From positions 1 through 6,385 of the forward strand of contig JABDJE010000118.1 of NCBI GenBank assembly GCA_013002625.1: 6,385 bases of DNA, written 5' to 3'. A program made the translations under genes and the position numbers. Below the pieces are notes generated by a model. That model worked only from the letters and a program-made list of their open reading frames with translations. It did no database searches and was not told the origin of the DNA. How positions within the stretch are numbered: the first letter of the stretch is position 1; each line of letters opens with the position of its first letter. This document shows positions 5,780 through 6,385 of this stretch, piece by piece. Source of the DNA: Saprospiraceae bacterium (GTDB lineage Bacteria > Bacteroidota > Bacteroidia > Chitinophagales > Saprospiraceae).

Positions 5780-6385
5780 GATGAAGCCTTTTCAATAATT
5801 AGATCTATTAAATTCTGTATGCCGGGCTCATCGGGGAAGTATGGCATCCTTTGAATCAAGCTGAGGATATGTCCGGCTGTGGTAGCACCTATGGCAAATA
5901 TTATTTCTCCGTTGTAATTGTATTTCTCAAAATATGTCTGAGCATTTAATGGGCTCGTAAATGCAAGATGACTGCATCCAGAGATGTCAAAGTTTTTAAT
6001 TTTGGTGTTTTGATAAACTTTCAGTGGATAATGATTTTTTGTAGAACTGAGGTTCTCCAGAAAATTAAGGGATTCAGTGCCTTGTGGAATCCACATCACA
6101 CTATCTCCCAAAAGCGTATCCAATTCCCCTAAGAGTTCAGATCCTGGTTTGCTAGCAATATAGTTGGGTTGGTGTTTTGTCACCCTTTCAAAATAAGCAG
6201 CAGATCCAGAACCCATTACCCCATATCTTATGTAAGTATTGAAAGCCTGTTGTTTGAAAAAGTACTTAATCCCATTTTTACTATAAAAAAATATCCATTC
6301 AGGGTCTACCGAGGGCAGATTAAAATGCAGGGCTTCGATATTTAGAAGTGAAAAATGGGTGGTCTCAAACCCAACTTCTCCAAGT
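5776..6385 (-). CDS. hemD: Uroporphyrinogen-III synthase, 5' end cut by window edge
   Basis: HemD closes and isomerises hydroxymethylbilane to uroporphyrinogen III, the branch point to heme, siroheme and cobalamin, in the cytoplasm. The leftward frame has no stop from base 6384 to the TAA at 5778-5776, giving 202 residues. The first visible residues (LGEVGFETTHFSLLNIEAL) match the family's early segment, so only roughly 20 N-terminal residues should be missing. WIFFYSKNGIKYFF (30-43) is the conserved first-domain motif, followed by YGVMGSGSAAYF (54-65). The second domain shows VMWIPQG, then HLAFTSPLNAQTYF, then FAIGATTAGHIL. The ATG at 6216 is Met57 of the visible frame and lies inside the conserved fold, so it is not the start. 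HemD is weakly conserved, but the order of motifs and the total size (about 220) fit well. It converges on the metalloprotease gene, with stop codons sharing four bases and no room for a terminator between them. Confidence 0.85.
   Translation of the reverse strand, partial: LGEVGFETTHFSLLNIEALHFNLPSVDPEWIFFYSKNGIKYFFKQQAFNTYIRYGVMGSGSAAYFERVTKHQPNYIASKPGSELLGELDTLLGDSVMWIPQGTESLNFLENLSSTKNHYPLKVYQNTKIKNFDISGCSHLAFTSPLNAQTYFEKYNYNGEIIFAIGATTAGHILSLIQRMPYFPDEPGIQNLIDLIIEKASS

Noticed and set aside
1..6385. Mobile element, CRISPR array, toxin-antitoxin, phage or defence cassette
   Set aside because: I saw no direct repeat arrays, terminal inverted repeats, transposase or integrase motifs, tRNA-like folds or nuclease/NTPase defence motifs. 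All but a few hundred bases are covered by plausible chromosomal genes.

Overview
The window looks like an ordinary chromosomal stretch of a Bacteroidota bacterium. It is AT-rich, the starts lack clear Shine-Dalgarno sequences, there are two short lipoprotein-type leaders, and one secreted protease ends in a C-terminal domain of the type IX secretion (T9SS) type A sorting kind. A free-living lineage such as Saprospiria or Cytophagia would fit, but that placement is inference from style and not proven by a marker gene.

Layout, left to right. A leftward gene fragment at the left edge (1-84) encodes the leader of a putative lipoprotein, and its body lies outside the window. Diverging from it is a small lipoprotein-type alpha/beta-hydrolase esterase (165-869, +). 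It converges, with only 6 bases between stop codons, on a leftward pair: an unknown four-helix membrane protein (2125-1529) followed after 14 bases by a SAM-dependent methyltransferase (1514-876). Upstream of these is a second leftward pair: a BtuF-like substrate-binding-fold protein with no signal peptide and a TTG start (4179-3424), overlapping by ATGA a thiolase of the 3-oxoadipyl-CoA thiolase type (3427-2216). A 64-base divergent gap separates this pair from a rightward gene for a secreted pappalysin-like (M43-type) metalloprotease with a T9SS tail (4244-5779). That gene ends on the same TTAA as the leftward uroporphyrinogen-III synthase gene hemD. hemD is open to the right edge of the window and is truncated only at its N-terminus.

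The genes do not form one evident pathway. They include tetrapyrrole synthesis (hemD), a possible corrinoid/metal-chelate binding protein, acyl-CoA thiolysis, a small-molecule methyltransferase, and two exported hydrolases. HemD and the BtuF-like protein both touch tetrapyrrole chemistry but are separated by an opposite-strand protease gene, so a functional link is speculative. I found no mobile element, CRISPR array, RNA gene, phage module or defence cassette. The more interesting points are the leaderless BtuF-like protein coupled to a thiolase, the variant zinc motif of the protease, and very tight gene packing with overlapping convergent stops.
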